Shown here piece after piece: positions 1-7,805 of a stretch of 61,794 nucleotides of DNA (its first letter is position 1; each line of letters starts with the position of its first letter). The translations under genes and the position numbers were made by a program. Origin of the DNA: an uncultured Lachnospiraceae bacterium (lineage in GTDB: Bacteria > Bacillota > Clostridia > Lachnospirales > Lachnospiraceae). The notes under the pieces were generated by a model. That model worked only from the letters and a program-made list of their open reading frames with translations, had not been told where the DNA came from and did no database searches. The DNA lies in NCBI GenBank assembly GCA_947627365.1, contig CANQVT010000009.1, forward strand, positions 1-61,794. Direction: 5' to 3'.

Positions 1-120
1 TACCGCGCGGACAGCGAGGCGGCCATCAAGAAGTGCAACGAGAACCCGATGATCACGGCGCTTTACGACGGCCTGCTCAAGGGCAAGGAGCATAAGCTGC
101 TGCACAATGAAGGCTACTAA
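1..120 (+). CDS. [FeFe]-hydrogenase, C-terminal fragment
   Basis: This is the last 39 codons of a gene that starts before the window. The residues ENPMITALYDGLL followed by HKLLHNEGY match the small-subunit-like tail (Fe_hyd_SSU domain) of NADP-reducing or electron-bifurcating [FeFe] hydrogenases such as HndD. The asparagine-proline plus LY motif and the final HxLLHxxY are the family hallmarks. The catalytic H-cluster domain lies outside the window. Function (H2 evolution or uptake with ferredoxin/NAD(P)H) is inferred from family only. Confidence 0.7.
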   Translation, partial: YRADSEAAIKKCNENPMITALYDGLLKGKEHKLLHNEGY

Positions 121-185
121 AAACGCGGGGGCAGGCATTCGCAGGAGTGACTGCAGCTGAAATGACAAAACAAGAGTAAGAAGAG

Positions 186-230
186 AAGCCCTGCCGGGAA
201 TGTGAAGTTTACATTTTCGGCAGGGCTTTT
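186..230 (+). terminator. intrinsic terminator of the hydrogenase operon
   Basis: An 11-bp perfect stem (186-196 with 218-228, aagccctgccg/cggcagggctt) is followed by TTTT. It sits 65 nt after the hydrogenase stop codon. Confidence 0.85.
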
Positions 231-346
231 GCAATCTTGAATTGTGTAATTGAACTTCGATGATTGTGGATCTCATTACTTCCGGAGCAGACGGATGGGC
301 AGGCGAATGCTCAGATGCAGCAGAGCAGCCAGAGCAGCTATACCTG

Positions 347-1336
347 CTACTGTGCAGCCGGCGCCTCGGTGCTTGCCGTGTAATCCATGATCTGCTTCAG
401 CTCGTTGATCATCTCCTCGTCCTTGAGACTGAATTTGATCTCCACACGCCTCGAGGCGTCCATGTCAATCTGGCCGTTTTCATCCAGGACCGGATTGCTC
501 ATGGAGTGACCGTTCGCGGTGACCTTCTCGCGGAGTTTGCCCAGCTCCTGCTCGGTCAGGAAGTCGTCGGCGTTCCCGAAGAGATAGTTGGCGACGGCCA
601 GTGCGCGCTCCTGCGAGAGCTGCAGATTGTAGAGATAATCGCCGCTCGTGTCGGTGTAGCCGTCGATACGGACCTCAGCCAGATAATCCTGGTATTTCTC
701 GGCCACGAGCACTTTGCAGTAGATCGGGAGCACCTGGCTGAGCATTGTGTTTCCCTCAGCGGTCAACACGCTCTCGTTGTGGGCGAAGAGGACGTTGGAA
801 TCGAGGGCGATCGAACCGTCTGTCTCGTCGATGGTGACGCCTAAGTTGTTCTGGTCGAATTCCTGCTTCAGATCCGCGATCAGATCCGCCTTGATGCCGA
901 TGATCTGCTCGATTTTTTGCTGTTGCTGGGCCATCAGCGTCTCCTGCTCCTCAAGGGCGGCCTGCTGCTGGAGCATCAGGGAATTCTGCTTCTCCAGCTC
1001 AGACTGCTGAGAGAGCACGAGGGCGGCCTGCTTGTCCAGATCGTCCTGCTGCTGCGCGACAAGGGCAGCCTGTTCGTCGAGGTCCGCCTGCTGCTGAGTG
1101 AGAAGGGCGCTCTGCTCGTCGAGAAGTCCCTGTCTTTCATCAAGCTCGGCCTGCAGCTGATCCTGTGTGAGCCGGTGCTGCGCTTCCTCGGCTAGCCGTT
1201 CCTGATAATTCTTCTGCGCCTGCATGAACGAAATGCACATGACGAGAACGAACAGCAGGAGAAGACCGGCCATCATATCGGAATAGGAGCGCCAGATATT
1301 GTGGCGTTCATAGGTTTTCTTTCGCTTGGTATACAT
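347..1336 (-). CDS. MotB/OmpA-type protein, ZorB-like
   Basis: A 329-residue protein. One N-terminal membrane helix (about residues 18-40) begins with SDMMAGLLLLF, which has the acidic residue typical of MotB/ZorB proton-path helices. A long coiled coil follows (about 45-150), built from 14-residue repeats of the type LxxQQxxLxxQxAL. The C-terminal half is an OmpA-like peptidoglycan-binding domain (motif IDGYTDTSGD, then NLQLSQERALAVANYL). It lies 120 nt downstream of the MotA-like gene and is probably co-transcribed, forming a peptidoglycan-anchored ion-driven motor or channel. The SD is GAGGG about 8 nt before the ATG. No flagellar genes are nearby. A defence (Zorya-like) or envelope role is inference. 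Confidence 0.8.
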   Translation of the reverse strand: MYTKRKKTYERHNIWRSYSDMMAGLLLLFVLVMCISFMQAQKNYQERLAEEAQHRLTQDQLQAELDERQGLLDEQSALLTQQQADLDEQAALVAQQQDDLDKQAALVLSQQSELEKQNSLMLQQQAALEEQETLMAQQQQKIEQIIGIKADLIADLKQEFDQNNLGVTIDETDGSIALDSNVLFAHNESVLTAEGNTMLSQVLPIYCKVLVAEKYQDYLAEVRIDGYTDTSGDYLYNLQLSQERALAVANYLFGNADDFLTEQELGKLREKVTANGHSMSNPVLDENGQIDMDASRRVEIKFSLKDEEMINELKQIMDYTASTEAPAAQ

Positions 1337-1456
1337 AAATTTGCCCTCACTTTATAACATTGCCCGGGAGACGATCATACCGCCGGGAAGGACCTATAGG
1401 GGTGGCCATCCGGAGGCGTGTTCGTCTTCCGGAGTGGGATGATGCGAGCGAGCCGC

Positions 1457-2923
1457 TTATTTCTTGCGGAAACCACGAAACAGGCGTGGCCCGGCGATCT
1501 GCTCCTCAAGGCTGTCGAGCTTTTTCAGGGTACGTTCAAGAAGCTCGGCCGTATCGAGATTTTCGGCGGCAAGCGCCTGCGAGACCTCGGCGTCCTGCTG
1601 ACGCTTCTGAATATCCTGCAGCCGGGACGAAATGTCTGCGAGCTCCTGCTGCATCTCCCGAGAGGACTGTACCGGCCCCATACTCGCGATCTCATCGGAG
1701 TAGCCCTGAAGCGTCTGACTATTTTTCTCCCAGACTTCGGAGAACTTCTCAATGGACTGATACATGAAACGGATATATTCCTGATAGGTCGACTTCTGCT
1801 CTTCGTTGATGCGAAGCGCCTCGCGCTGTGCCTGTGCAAGTTGGTCGAGCGCCTGCGAATTGTATTCGCCGGTGCGGGCCAGATCTTCCTGCAAAGAGGA
1901 GAACGCCTGCTGCATGCGCGAGATCGAGCGATCCATGAATTCCATATAATTGCTCTGAGCCTTTTCGAGCTCGGAGACACTTTTGCCGATCCGGGAGAAA
2001 TCCTCGGTGAGATCCTGACGCATCTGCCCCATCACAGACTCGCACACCTGCGCCATGACCTGCGCCTGGTTCTGCGTAAACGTGTCGACGATGTGGTTGA
2101 TCCCGTTTGTCATACGTCCAAACGCCGGCGTGATGACCTGCTCAAAGCTCTTGGTCATCTGCTCGACGAAAATACCGGTCAGCTCCTGCGTCATCTCCTC
2201 ACGGTCCTTCTGCTTTTTGAGCATGCGCGACAGCGAGTCGATCTCGTAGGGCGGACGGACATTCAGGTAATAGGTGTCCAGAAATTCCTCCGTCAGCGCG
2301 GAAAGATTCGCGAATTCGCTGCGCAGGTCGAAAGAGTAGGCCAGCGACAGGGAGATGCCGTAGATCGACGTGATGAAGGCGACCTTGATGCCGTTGATTA
2401 GGGGCGATACCGAACCTGCCATCTGCTCGTAGCCGGAGGGATCAAACTCGCGCAGTCCCATCACGAGGCCGACGAACGTGCCAAGAATGCCGAGACTTGT
2501 CAGAATATCCGGAACCAGTTCAAGAATGCCGCGCCGCACGTAATTCTCAATTGCCTCCTCGTTGATAAAATTCCGGATATCACAGGAGGAGTCTGAATTG
2601 AGCTTGACCATGCGGCGGTACTGCTGATAGCAGTCGTCCAGGAAACGATTCTGGAACAGCGGATAACCGCCGGAGAGCACCGCGCCGTTCGCGGCGGCTT
2701 CTTTGATCGCTTCGACGCCGCGCCGCAGCCCTTTGCAGACCTTCATCAACCGAAATACGCCGAAGGAAACTGCCGCGAGGACCATGAGAAGCATCACGAC
2801 GAGAAAAGCGAGATTGAACATGAGCGTCCCCCGGTCTACGTCCCGGCTGATGTATGTGATGAAGGCGCAGACGCCGACTGAGAGCACGGCGGCCAGAACA
2901 GAAATAAATCTTCGCGTGTACAA
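1457..2923 (-). CDS. MotA/TolQ/ExbB proton-channel protein, ZorA-like
   Basis: A 488-residue protein starting at TTG, with a strong SD (AAGGGGG) 7-9 nt upstream on the minus strand. Two N-terminal membrane helices (about 5-25 and 35-60) and a later pair carry the MotA/ExbB signature SLGILGTFVGLVMGL, then IKVAFITSIYGISLSL. The last 250 residues are a long helical tail, as in ZorA and unlike flagellar MotA. It pairs with the downstream OmpA-type gene as stator and anchor. No zorC/zorD/zorE-type effector is visible beside the pair. The membrane channel assignment is firm; the physiological role is open. Confidence 0.8.
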   Translation of the reverse strand: MYTRRFISVLAAVLSVGVCAFITYISRDVDRGTLMFNLAFLVVMLLMVLAAVSFGVFRLMKVCKGLRRGVEAIKEAAANGAVLSGGYPLFQNRFLDDCYQQYRRMVKLNSDSSCDIRNFINEEAIENYVRRGILELVPDILTSLGILGTFVGLVMGLREFDPSGYEQMAGSVSPLINGIKVAFITSIYGISLSLAYSFDLRSEFANLSALTEEFLDTYYLNVRPPYEIDSLSRMLKKQKDREEMTQELTGIFVEQMTKSFEQVITPAFGRMTNGINHIVDTFTQNQAQVMAQVCESVMGQMRQDLTEDFSRIGKSVSELEKAQSNYMEFMDRSISRMQQAFSSLQEDLARTGEYNSQALDQLAQAQREALRINEEQKSTYQEYIRFMYQSIEKFSEVWEKNSQTLQGYSDEIASMGPVQSSREMQQELADISSRLQDIQKRQQDAEVSQALAAENLDTAELLERTLKKLDSLEEQIAGPRLFRGFRKK

Positions 2924-3046
2924 TAGGATACCCCCTTATCTTATTATAGTAAAAATAACGTATAGATATGTTTATTATAAAAAAGAATGCGCCACGAGTA
3001 AAGTATTTTAAAAAAGTTTAAGAAAGATTAAGGAAAAAGTTTTTTG

Positions 3047-3074
3047 TTGACGAAGACGGAAATTGCAGTAAAAT
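3047..3074 (+). promoter_or_regulatory. promoter of the malic enzyme gene
   Basis: TTGACG (3047-3052), 16 nt, then TAAAAT (3069-3074). Transcription would start near 3081. This makes the upstream ATG at 3080 unusable and supports the later TTG start. Confidence 0.65.
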
Positions 3075-3118
3075 AGAAAATGGCATGTGAAAATAAGACA
3101 ATGCGGGAGGATGAGACT

Positions 3119-4291
3119 TTGGATTACGCAAAGGAATCACTGAGACTTCACTACGAGTGGAAGGGCAAGCTTGAGATGACGGCGAGAGCGTCCGTGGGGG
3201 ACAGGGAGGCTCTGTCGCTTGCGTATACGCCGGGAGTCGCGCAGCCGTGTCTGGAGATCCAGAAGGACGTCGGTAAGAGCTATGAGCTGACGCGCCGCTG
3301 GAACACGGTGGCGGTTGTGACGGACGGCACGGCGGTGCTTGGCCTGGGCGATATCGGACCGGAAGCGGGTATGCCCGTGATGGAGGGCAAGTGTGTGCTG
3401 TTCAAGGAATTCGGAGGCGTCGACGCGATTCCGCTGTGCGTGCGCAGCAAGAATGTGGATGATATCGTGAACACAGTGGCGCTGCTTGCGGGCAGCTTCG
3501 GCGGTGTAAATCTGGAGGACATTAGCGCGCCGCGCTGTTTTGAGATCGAGCGGAGGCTGAAGGAGCGCTGCGATATTCCCGTCTTTCACGACGACCAGCA
3601 CGGCACGGCGGTCATCACGCTGGCCGGACTGATCAATGCGCTCAAACTCGTAGGAAAAAAGATCGGCGAGGTGAAGATCGTGACGAGCGGAGCCGGCGCG
3701 GCCGGAATCGCGATCATTCGTCTGCTGATGAGCATGGGATTGAAGAATGTGATCATGACGGATCGGGCCGGCGCGATCTATGAAGGGCGCGAAAACCTGA
3801 ATCCGATCAAGCAGGAGATGGCGAAGATCACGAACAGAAACTGTGAAAAGGGTACGCTTGCAGAGGTTATAAGGGGCGCGGACGTGTTTATCGGCGTGTC
3901 GGCTCCCGGTACGCTGACAAAGGAAATGGTGCGATCGATGGCAAAGGATCCGGTTATTTTTGCCTGCGCGAACCCGACGCCTGAGATCTTTCCGGAGGAG
4001 GCGAAGGCGGGGGGAGCTGCCGTCGTGTCGACCGGGCGCAGCGATTACCCGAATCAGGTAAACAATGTTCTGGCGTTCCCGGGAATTTTTCGCGGCGCGC
4101 TGGACGTGAGGGCCTCCGATATCAACGATGAGATGAAGATTGCGGCGGCGTACGCGCTGGCCGGGCTTGTCGGCGCAGAGGAGTTGAGCGCGGACTATAT
4201 TCTGCCGGCGGCGTTTGATCCGCGCGTGAAGGACGCGGTGGCGGAGGCGGTCGCTGAGGCGGCGAGAAAGAGCGGCGTGGCGCGGATTTGA
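3119..4291 (+). CDS. NAD(P)-dependent malic enzyme
   Basis: Oxidative decarboxylation of malate to pyruvate, or the reverse, in the cytoplasm. The 390-residue length fits short bacterial malic enzymes. Family motifs visible are SLAYTPGVAQPC, TDGTAVLGLGDIGPEAGMPV, FHDDQHGTAVI (metal site) and the NAD-binding GAGAAGIAI. I chose the TTG at 3119 (protein beginning DYAKESLRLHYEWKGK): GGGAGG lies 8 nt upstream, the family usually starts here, and in-frame ATGs at 3080 and 3101 lie too close to the promoter or lack an SD. It probably feeds the same pyruvate/oxaloacetate node as the decarboxylase locus at 30.7-36.4 kb. Confidence 0.92.
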   Translation: MDYAKESLRLHYEWKGKLEMTARASVGDREALSLAYTPGVAQPCLEIQKDVGKSYELTRRWNTVAVVTDGTAVLGLGDIGPEAGMPVMEGKCVLFKEFGGVDAIPLCVRSKNVDDIVNTVALLAGSFGGVNLEDISAPRCFEIERRLKERCDIPVFHDDQHGTAVITLAGLINALKLVGKKIGEVKIVTSGAGAAGIAIIRLLMSMGLKNVIMTDRAGAIYEGRENLNPIKQEMAKITNRNCEKGTLAEVIRGADVFIGVSAPGTLTKEMVRSMAKDPVIFACANPTPEIFPEEAKAGGAAVVSTGRSDYPNQVNNVLAFPGIFRGALDVRASDINDEMKIAAAYALAGLVGAEELSADYILPAAFDPRVKDAVAEAVAEAARKSGVARI

Positions 4292-4324
4292 AGTAGAAGC
4301 TTTTAGAAGTATAGCGGGGAACGT

Positions 4325-4546
4325 ATGATGTTTGGAAGAAAGAAAGCGGGAACAGAGAAAAAGACATTCGACGCGGCGCGTTATAAGCCGGTACTGCGCT
4401 GCAGCATTTGCAACGGCGAGCAGGTAGCGGGTTTTAAGAATCTGGAGACCGGAAAATTCGAGGAGGTTGCACTGATCCGAAACGGACAGGAGCTGGCAGA
4501 TTTCCTGGCGCAGTACGGGCTGGAGAGAATTGACAAGGAATACTGA
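4325..4546 (+). CDS. small conserved protein with a CSIC motif
   Basis: A 73-residue protein: basic N-terminus (MMFGRKKAG), then LRCSICNGEQVAGF, ETGKFEEV and LADFLAQYGLERIDKEY. I recognise the pattern as a small protein common in Clostridia, sometimes labelled aspartate dehydrogenase in databases without evidence. No catalytic domain is visible at this size. It sits between malic enzyme and a DUF362 gene, 33 nt after the former. SD GGGGAA precedes the ATG. Confidence 0.6.
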   Translation: MMFGRKKAGTEKKTFDAARYKPVLRCSICNGEQVAGFKNLETGKFEEVALIRNGQELADFLAQYGLERIDKEY

Positions 4547-4589
4547 TGTAAGGCTGCCGGATGGAGAAAAGAAGAGCGAGGACTACAGT

Positions 4590-5840
4590 ATGGAACGAAA
4601 CCAGATTTTGAAGATTTACGGCACGGACTATAAGCAGATGACAAAGACTTTGCTTGCGGAGGCGGATCTGGCCGCGCACATCGCCGGCCGGGACAGCCGA
4701 ATCGCGCTCAAGCCGAACCTTGTGTCCGCCTCCGAGCCCTCGTACGGCGCGACGACGCATCCCGAGGTGCTGGCTGGGATCATCGAGTATCTGCAGGAAA
4801 AAGGTTTCCGGAACATTACGCTCATGGAGAGCTCCTGGGTGGGCGGAAAGACGATGGACGCGTTTCGGGTCTGCGGGTATGACGCGCTGGTTGAGCGGTA
4901 CGGAGTGCGTTTTATAGACGCGCAGAAGGAGCGGTCGCACAGTGTGGACTGCGCCGGGCTGAAGCTGAACATCTGCGACTGCGTGGACGACGTCGATTTC
5001 CTGATTAACATCCCGGTGCTGAAGGGGCATTGTCAGACAAAGATCACCTGTGCTTTGAAGAACATGAAAGGGCTGATTCCGAACTCGGAGAAGCGGCGCT
5101 TTCACACGATGGGACTGCATAAGCCAATCGCGCATCTGAACGTGGGAATCCGTCAGGACTTCATTGTTGTGGACCATATCTGCGGCGATCTGGATTTTGA
5201 AGACGGGGGAAACCCTGTCGTGCGAAACTGCGTGATGGCGGCCTGCGATCCGGTGCTCGTGGATGCGTATGTCTGCAGGCTGCAGCATTATGAGGTTGAC
5301 GAGGTTCCGTATGTGCGGCTGGCGGAGCAGCTCGGCGTCGGCAGCGCGGATTTGTCGAAGGCGGAAATTCTTACCTGCGACGGCGGCGCGGGCCAGGAAC
5401 CTTCAGACGAGCCAAAGGAGATGCGGGGGAATCCATTTGGCGTCGGCAGCGCGGGGCGAGAGCCTTCGGATATCTCCAGTGTAGGGAACGGAGAAGCTGG
5501 ATCCGCGAGTAAGACGCATTTCCGGAAGCAGGGCTTTATGGAGGACGAGGATCTGCCGCGTCCCCGCAGGATCGTGGGACTGAGCGATTCCGTGGAGGAG
5601 ATCGAGTCCTGCAGCGCGTGCTACGGCTACCTGATGCCTGCGCTTGACCGGCTCAGAGACGAGGGCCTGCTGGATCTACTGGATGAGAAGATCTGCATCG
5701 GGCAGGGCTATCAGGGCAAGACGGGCAGGATCGGGATCGGGAGGTGCACAAGCGGATTCGAATACAATGTCAAAGGCTGTCCGCCGACCGAGCAGCAGAT
5801 CTACGATTTTCTGAAGGGGTATCTGAGCGGCAGATCGTAG
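4590..5840 (+). CDS. DUF362-domain protein
   Basis: A 416-residue protein. The DUF362 region spans about residues 35-260: KPNLVSASEPSYGATTHPEV, NIPVLKGHCQTKITCALKNMKG, then a D-rich stretch. DUF362 proteins are of unknown activity and are often fused to or near ferredoxins. The start was moved from 4530 to the ATG at 4590 because GAGG lies 8 nt upstream and the earlier start would overlap the previous gene. About residues 265-315 form a low-complexity insert rich in G/S/E/P in which GVGSA recurs at about 34-residue spacing. The C-terminal domain has CSACYGYLMP and GYQGKTGRIGIGRC, possibly cysteine ligands. Confidence 0.75.
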   Translation: MERNQILKIYGTDYKQMTKTLLAEADLAAHIAGRDSRIALKPNLVSASEPSYGATTHPEVLAGIIEYLQEKGFRNITLMESSWVGGKTMDAFRVCGYDALVERYGVRFIDAQKERSHSVDCAGLKLNICDCVDDVDFLINIPVLKGHCQTKITCALKNMKGLIPNSEKRRFHTMGLHKPIAHLNVGIRQDFIVVDHICGDLDFEDGGNPVVRNCVMAACDPVLVDAYVCRLQHYEVDEVPYVRLAEQLGVGSADLSKAEILTCDGGAGQEPSDEPKEMRGNPFGVGSAGREPSDISSVGNGEAGSASKTHFRKQGFMEDEDLPRPRRIVGLSDSVEEIESCSACYGYLMPALDRLRDEGLLDLLDEKICIGQGYQGKTGRIGIGRCTSGFEYNVKGCPPTEQQIYDFLKGYLSGRS

Positions 5841-5856
5841 AGACTCTCCGTTTTTG

Positions 5857-5885
5857 TTATATCCGGTTTGACGCGCACATACAAT
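5857..5885 (+). promoter_or_regulatory. sigma-E-type sporulation promoter for spoIIM
   Basis: TTATATC (5857-5863), 14 nt, then CATACAAT (5878-5885). The downstream half matches the mother-cell sigma-E -10 consensus exactly, and the spacing is right. spoIIM belongs to the sigma-E regulon in Bacillus subtilis (established), so context and motif agree. Confidence 0.65.
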
Positions 5886-5971
5886 AGGACAAAGCCTGTA
5901 TGGAAACGCGGCAAAAGGACTTCCCGGCGTTTTGACAGCGGGGAAAGCCGTGTCTGTGGAGCGTCTGTTTT

Positions 5972-6559
5972 ATGAGAAGCACATATTGGAAAGCGGCGGT
6001 CGCGCTGTTCCTTATGGCGGGACTCCTGGCCGGGGCAGCCCTGCCTGAGCTGCTGCGCATGGGCAGCGGAACCTACGCGGGCTTTCTGAGCCTTTACAGC
6101 TTTCAGAAGTATGAACAAAGCGCCATATCTGCAGCGGATATACTGCCGTATATCACTGCGGGCCGGCTGAAGACTTTGCTTTTCCTCTGGATGAGCGGCT
6201 ATACGGCAGCGGGACTGCTGTTTCATCTTGTGTATGCGTGGTGGCTGGCGGCCTCGGCGGGGATGCTGCTGGCGCTCTTCCTGCTGCGGGACGGATACGA
6301 AGGGATCCTGCTGTTTCTCTGCTGTCTTTTTCCACAGTGGCTTTTGTATGGGGCGATGTGGCAGAAGGAGGTTCGGTTTCTGACGCGCCGCTGGCGCAGA
6401 AGCGCGGCCTGGACGGCGGGAATCGAGAGCCGCGCCGGAGAGTATCGCAGAGATCTCGCAGACCTGGCCGGGATGGTCGGCCTGTGTCTGCTCGGCTGCG
6501 GGGCGGAGGCTTTTCTCGGCGCCTGGACGCTGAAAATTTTTTTAAAATATTTTCTTTAG
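5972..6559 (+). CDS. spoIIM: stage II sporulation protein M
   Basis: A 195-residue membrane protein with about five hydrophobic segments (roughly 8-30, 65-85, 88-110, 113-130 and 165-190). SpoIIM is part of the DMP complex (SpoIID-SpoIIM-SpoIIP) that thins septal peptidoglycan during forespore engulfment. The assignment rests on topology, length, the FLSLYSFQKYEQ / LLFLWMSGYT patterns, and its position immediately before xerD, an order shared by spore formers. GGAG lies 10 nt before the ATG. Sequence identity is not high enough to be certain by eye. Confidence 0.75.
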   Translation: MRSTYWKAAVALFLMAGLLAGAALPELLRMGSGTYAGFLSLYSFQKYEQSAISAADILPYITAGRLKTLLFLWMSGYTAAGLLFHLVYAWWLAASAGMLLALFLLRDGYEGILLFLCCLFPQWLLYGAMWQKEVRFLTRRWRRSAAWTAGIESRAGEYRRDLADLAGMVGLCLLGCGAEAFLGAWTLKIFLKYFL

Positions 6560-6610
6560 GATTTTTACAACATCTGGTTGCCGATCCGGCAGCCGGGAAC
6601 GATATCTTGT

Positions 6611-6646
6611 AAAATGCCGCAAAATAAGGACTTTGCGGCATTTTTT
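6611..6646 (+). terminator. intrinsic terminator after spoIIM
   Basis: Stem aaaatgccgcaaa (6611-6623) pairs with tttgcggcatttt (6632-6644), with a T run at its 3' side. Confidence 0.85.
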
Positions 6647-6661
6647 GAGCAAAAATTATCA

Positions 6662-6690
6662 TTGATTTTGTGAAAATTTGTGAGTATAAT
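6662..6690 (+). promoter_or_regulatory. promoter of xerD
   Basis: TTGATT (6662-6667), 17 nt, TATAAT (6685-6690). It lies directly after the spoIIM terminator, so xerD is transcribed separately from its own vegetative promoter. Confidence 0.75.
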
Positions 6691-6792
6691 TGGTGTTAAT
6701 CGATTGATAAGGGCCGTGGGTCAGGAGCGGGGTAATCCTGTCCCGAACACAAGATCAGGGGGAGATTTTGCAAGGCAAGGAGTTATTTGGGT

Positions 6793-7677
6793 ATGGGAAT
6801 TGAGTTACCCCTGTTTATCGATTATTTGAAGGAGACAAGGAATGCTTCCGAGAGCACGGTGAGTTCTTACCAGCGGGATCTGAGAAGGTTGAACGACTAT
6901 CTGCATGAGCACGGGATCGAGGACGTGCAGGATGTGACTGCGACGAATCTGAATTCCTATGTGCTCTATCTGGAAAAGCAGGGACTGTCAAGCGCGACGG
7001 TCTCTCGTAGCGTTGCGTCCATGAAAGCATTTTTCCACTATGCCTGCCACAACCGACAGATTGACCAGGATCCGACCGAGAAGATCAAAGCGCCGCATAT
7101 CGAGAAGAAGGCACCCGGTATTTTGAGCGTGGAGGAGACTGCGCGGCTTCTGGAGCAGCCATCCGGCGCAAGCCCGAAGGAGCGCAGGGACCGCGCGATG
7201 CTGGAGCTTCTCTATGCGACCGGCATGCGCGTCAGCGAGCTGATTTCCGTGAAGCTTGAGGATGTTCAGCTTGCGTTGGAATATGTGGTCTGCCATGACG
7301 CGGACAAGGAACGGGTGATCCCGTTCGGCGAGCAGGCCAGGCAGGCGCTTGAGCTGTATCTGCGCGAGAGCAGGGATGTGCTGCTGAAAGGACAGAAGAG
7401 CGAGTACCTGTTTGTGAACTGCTCCGGCAGGCCGATGAGCCGGCAGGGCTTCTGGAAGCTGATTAAGTCCTATGCGGCGAAGGCCGGCATTGTGGCAGAT
7501 ATCACGCCGCATACGCTGCGCCACTCGTTTGCCGTACATCTTCTTCAGAATGGGGCGGATCTGAAGTCTGTCCAGGAGATGATGGGACATGCCGATATCG
7601 CGACGACTCAGATGTATCTGCACATGGGCGCGGAGCGGCTGAGAAATGTCTACGGCGCGACGCATCCGAGGCGGTGA
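6793..7677 (+). CDS. xerD: site-specific tyrosine recombinase XerD
   Basis: A 294-residue cytoplasmic recombinase that resolves chromosome dimers at dif. The N-terminal SAM-like core-binding domain covers about residues 1-85. The catalytic domain shows TGMRVSEL (Arg), a lysine near KERVIPF, HTLRHSFAVHL (His-x-x-Arg), MMGHADIATTQMY (His and the Tyr nucleophile). AAGGAG ends 10 nt before the ATG at 6793; a TTG at 6787 is also in frame but only 4 nt from the SD. Length and position after spoIIM match the housekeeping enzyme rather than a phage integrase. Confidence 0.92.
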   Translation: MGIELPLFIDYLKETRNASESTVSSYQRDLRRLNDYLHEHGIEDVQDVTATNLNSYVLYLEKQGLSSATVSRSVASMKAFFHYACHNRQIDQDPTEKIKAPHIEKKAPGILSVEETARLLEQPSGASPKERRDRAMLELLYATGMRVSELISVKLEDVQLALEYVVCHDADKERVIPFGEQARQALELYLRESRDVLLKGQKSEYLFVNCSGRPMSRQGFWKLIKSYAAKAGIVADITPHTLRHSFAVHLLQNGADLKSVQEMMGHADIATTQMYLHMGAERLRNVYGATHPRR

Positions 7678-7736
7678 GAGGCGGACGTGCTTTCAAAATC
7701 TGATCCAATCGATTACCTTTGTTGATTGATACAGAT

Positions 7737-7795
7737 GAAAAAAGTCCTCCGGGGAGCAGTAGAGAAAAGTGCAGCTCCTGCGGAGGACTATTTTG
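7737..7795. terminator. bidirectional terminator between xerD and DAHP synthase
   Basis: agtcctccg (7743-7751) pairs with cggaggact (7781-7789), extended by an inner gagc/gctc pairing. T-rich tracts lie on both strands (ATTTT rightward, TTTTTT leftward), so it can end both convergent genes. Confidence 0.8.
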
Positions 7796-7805
7796 TGAAT
7801 CGGAC

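Noticed and set aside
260-844. Long open frames on the plus strand over the MotB-like gene
   Set aside because: They are shadows of the minus-strand gene; its coiled-coil repeats create stop-free stretches in other frames, with no start signals.
3080-3118. ATG at 3080 as start of malic enzyme
   Set aside because: It would sit at the transcription start of the mapped promoter with no SD; the TTG at 3119 fits both SD and homologue ends.
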